Positions 13,487 through 14,048 of a stretch of DNA of 14,048 nucleotides are shown here, in pieces; positions within the stretch are counted from its first letter, which is position 1, and each line of letters begins with the position of its first letter. The notes under the pieces are model-generated. The model was not told the origin of the DNA and ran no database searches. It was given only the letters and a program-made list of their open reading frames with translations. The DNA comes from Oscillospiraceae bacterium (GTDB lineage Bacteria > Bacillota > Clostridia > Oscillospirales > Ruminococcaceae), in contig JAFQND010000169.1 in NCBI GenBank assembly GCA_017396055.1, positions 1-14,048 of the forward strand, written 5' to 3'. The position numbers were made by a program, and so were the translations under genes.

Positions 13487-14048
13487 ATGCGCGACAGTAT
13501 CTATACCATTCCCATCAGTGAAGTGTTTGAACCCAAATGCGGATGCCCCATCTGCCGGATGCGGGATACCCTTGAACAGCGCTGTGTCGAATATATCATG
13601 GGTGCGGCTATGATGGAGCCTGATATCCGTATCGAGACCAACCGGATGGGCTTTTGCGCCGACCATTTTGATATGATGCTCCATTGTAAAAATCGTCTTT
13701 CTCTGGCGCTGATGCTGGAGAGCCATCTGAAATCCCTGCGCGAGGGCGGTTATGCCGATATTCTGAAAAAAGCTTCTGCCAAGCCCAAAAAGCGCATCGG
13801 CATGACCACGGTCAACGATACCTGTTTTGTCTGCGACCAGATCTCTACTGTCATGAAGACGATGCTGAGCACCGTTGTGCTGCAGTGGCGCAGAGACCCC
13901 GATTTCAAAAAGCTCTTTGCCGAACAGGAATTTATCTGTCTGCCCCATGCTGAGATGCTTTTGACAGCGGGCAATGACGGCCTTCCCAAAAAAGAGCGTC
14001 CGGTATTTACCGAACAGGTCATCGCGCTTCTGGATAAACACATTGAAG
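13487..14048 (+). CDS. DUF6062-family protein with two Cys/His modules (3' end outside window)
   Basis: The frame is open from the ATG at 13487 to the window edge (187 codons, no stop). CAGGAGGA lies 6 bases before the ATG. The protein begins MRDSIYTIPISEVFEPKCGC and matches the pattern I know as DUF6062, a Firmicutes family of unknown function. Landmarks are EPDIRIETNRMGFCADHF (44-61) and KNRLSLALMLESHL (68-81). Two modules of the form Cys-pair then Cys-x2-His are visible: Cys18/Cys20/Cys23 with Cys57/His60, and Cys113/Cys116 with Cys151/His154. They look like two zinc or iron-sulfur sites related by internal duplication. No signal peptide or membrane segment is seen. The gene is transcribed divergently from pepC with its own promoter. 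Confidence 0.75.
   Translation, partial: MRDSIYTIPISEVFEPKCGCPICRMRDTLEQRCVEYIMGAAMMEPDIRIETNRMGFCADHFDMMLHCKNRLSLALMLESHLKSLREGGYADILKKASAKPKKRIGMTTVNDTCFVCDQISTVMKTMLSTVVLQWRRDPDFKKLFAEQEFICLPHAEMLLTAGNDGLPKKERPVFTEQVIALLDKHIE

Overview
The window reads as chromosomal DNA of a Gram-positive anaerobe of the Clostridia. An Oscillospirales-type gut bacterium is most likely. The reasons are strong AGGAGG/AAAGGAG ribosome binding sites, moderately GC-rich coding sequence, and families typical of Firmicutes (a DUF6062 protein, PepC, an M29 aminopeptidase, a UPF0309-type SIS protein, DUF1848). The taxon is an inference; there is no rRNA gene to anchor it. No tRNA, CRISPR array, transposase or phage gene was seen.

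Layout. (1) Bases 1-4591, plus strand: a tightly packed cluster with the 3' end of a probable glycoside hydrolase, a BadF-type amino-sugar kinase, a ceramidase-fold hydrolase, an M20 metallopeptidase and a UPF0309-type SIS sugar-phosphate protein. The last four genes overlap or nearly touch, so they are probably translationally coupled. It looks like a pathway that takes apart an N-acylated or peptide-linked amino sugar in the cytoplasm. It ends at a bidirectional terminator (4600-4631). (2) Bases 4649-7083, minus strand: an unusual fusion of an aminoglycoside-phosphotransferase-like kinase with a YqeK-like HD phosphohydrolase, followed by a metallo-beta-lactamase-fold hydrolase. (3) Bases 7186-8424, minus strand: an M29 aminopeptidase with its own terminator. 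(4) Bases 8485-10628, minus strand: ogt (O6-alkylguanine repair), an AlkD-like DNA glycosylase overlapping it by 4 bases, and a cysteine-rich DUF1848 protein. This looks like an alkylation-damage repair unit with a good promoter. (5) Bases 10717-11619, minus strand: an SDR-family epimerase/dehydratase with a very strong terminator. (6) Bases 11620-11931: an intergenic stretch holding the pepC terminator and an array of short perfect hairpins, including a three-way-junction-like inverted repeat. (7) Bases 11932-13266, minus strand: pepC, whose stop codon lies inside one of those hairpins. (8) Bases 13267-13486: a divergent promoter region. (9) Base 13487 to the window end, plus strand: a DUF6062 protein with two Cys/His metal-site-like modules, cut by the window edge.

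The points most worth a second look are the amino-sugar cluster, the kinase-HD fusion with its nearly leaderless start, the DUF1848 gene sitting with two alkylation-repair genes, and the hairpin array that supplies the end of pepC.
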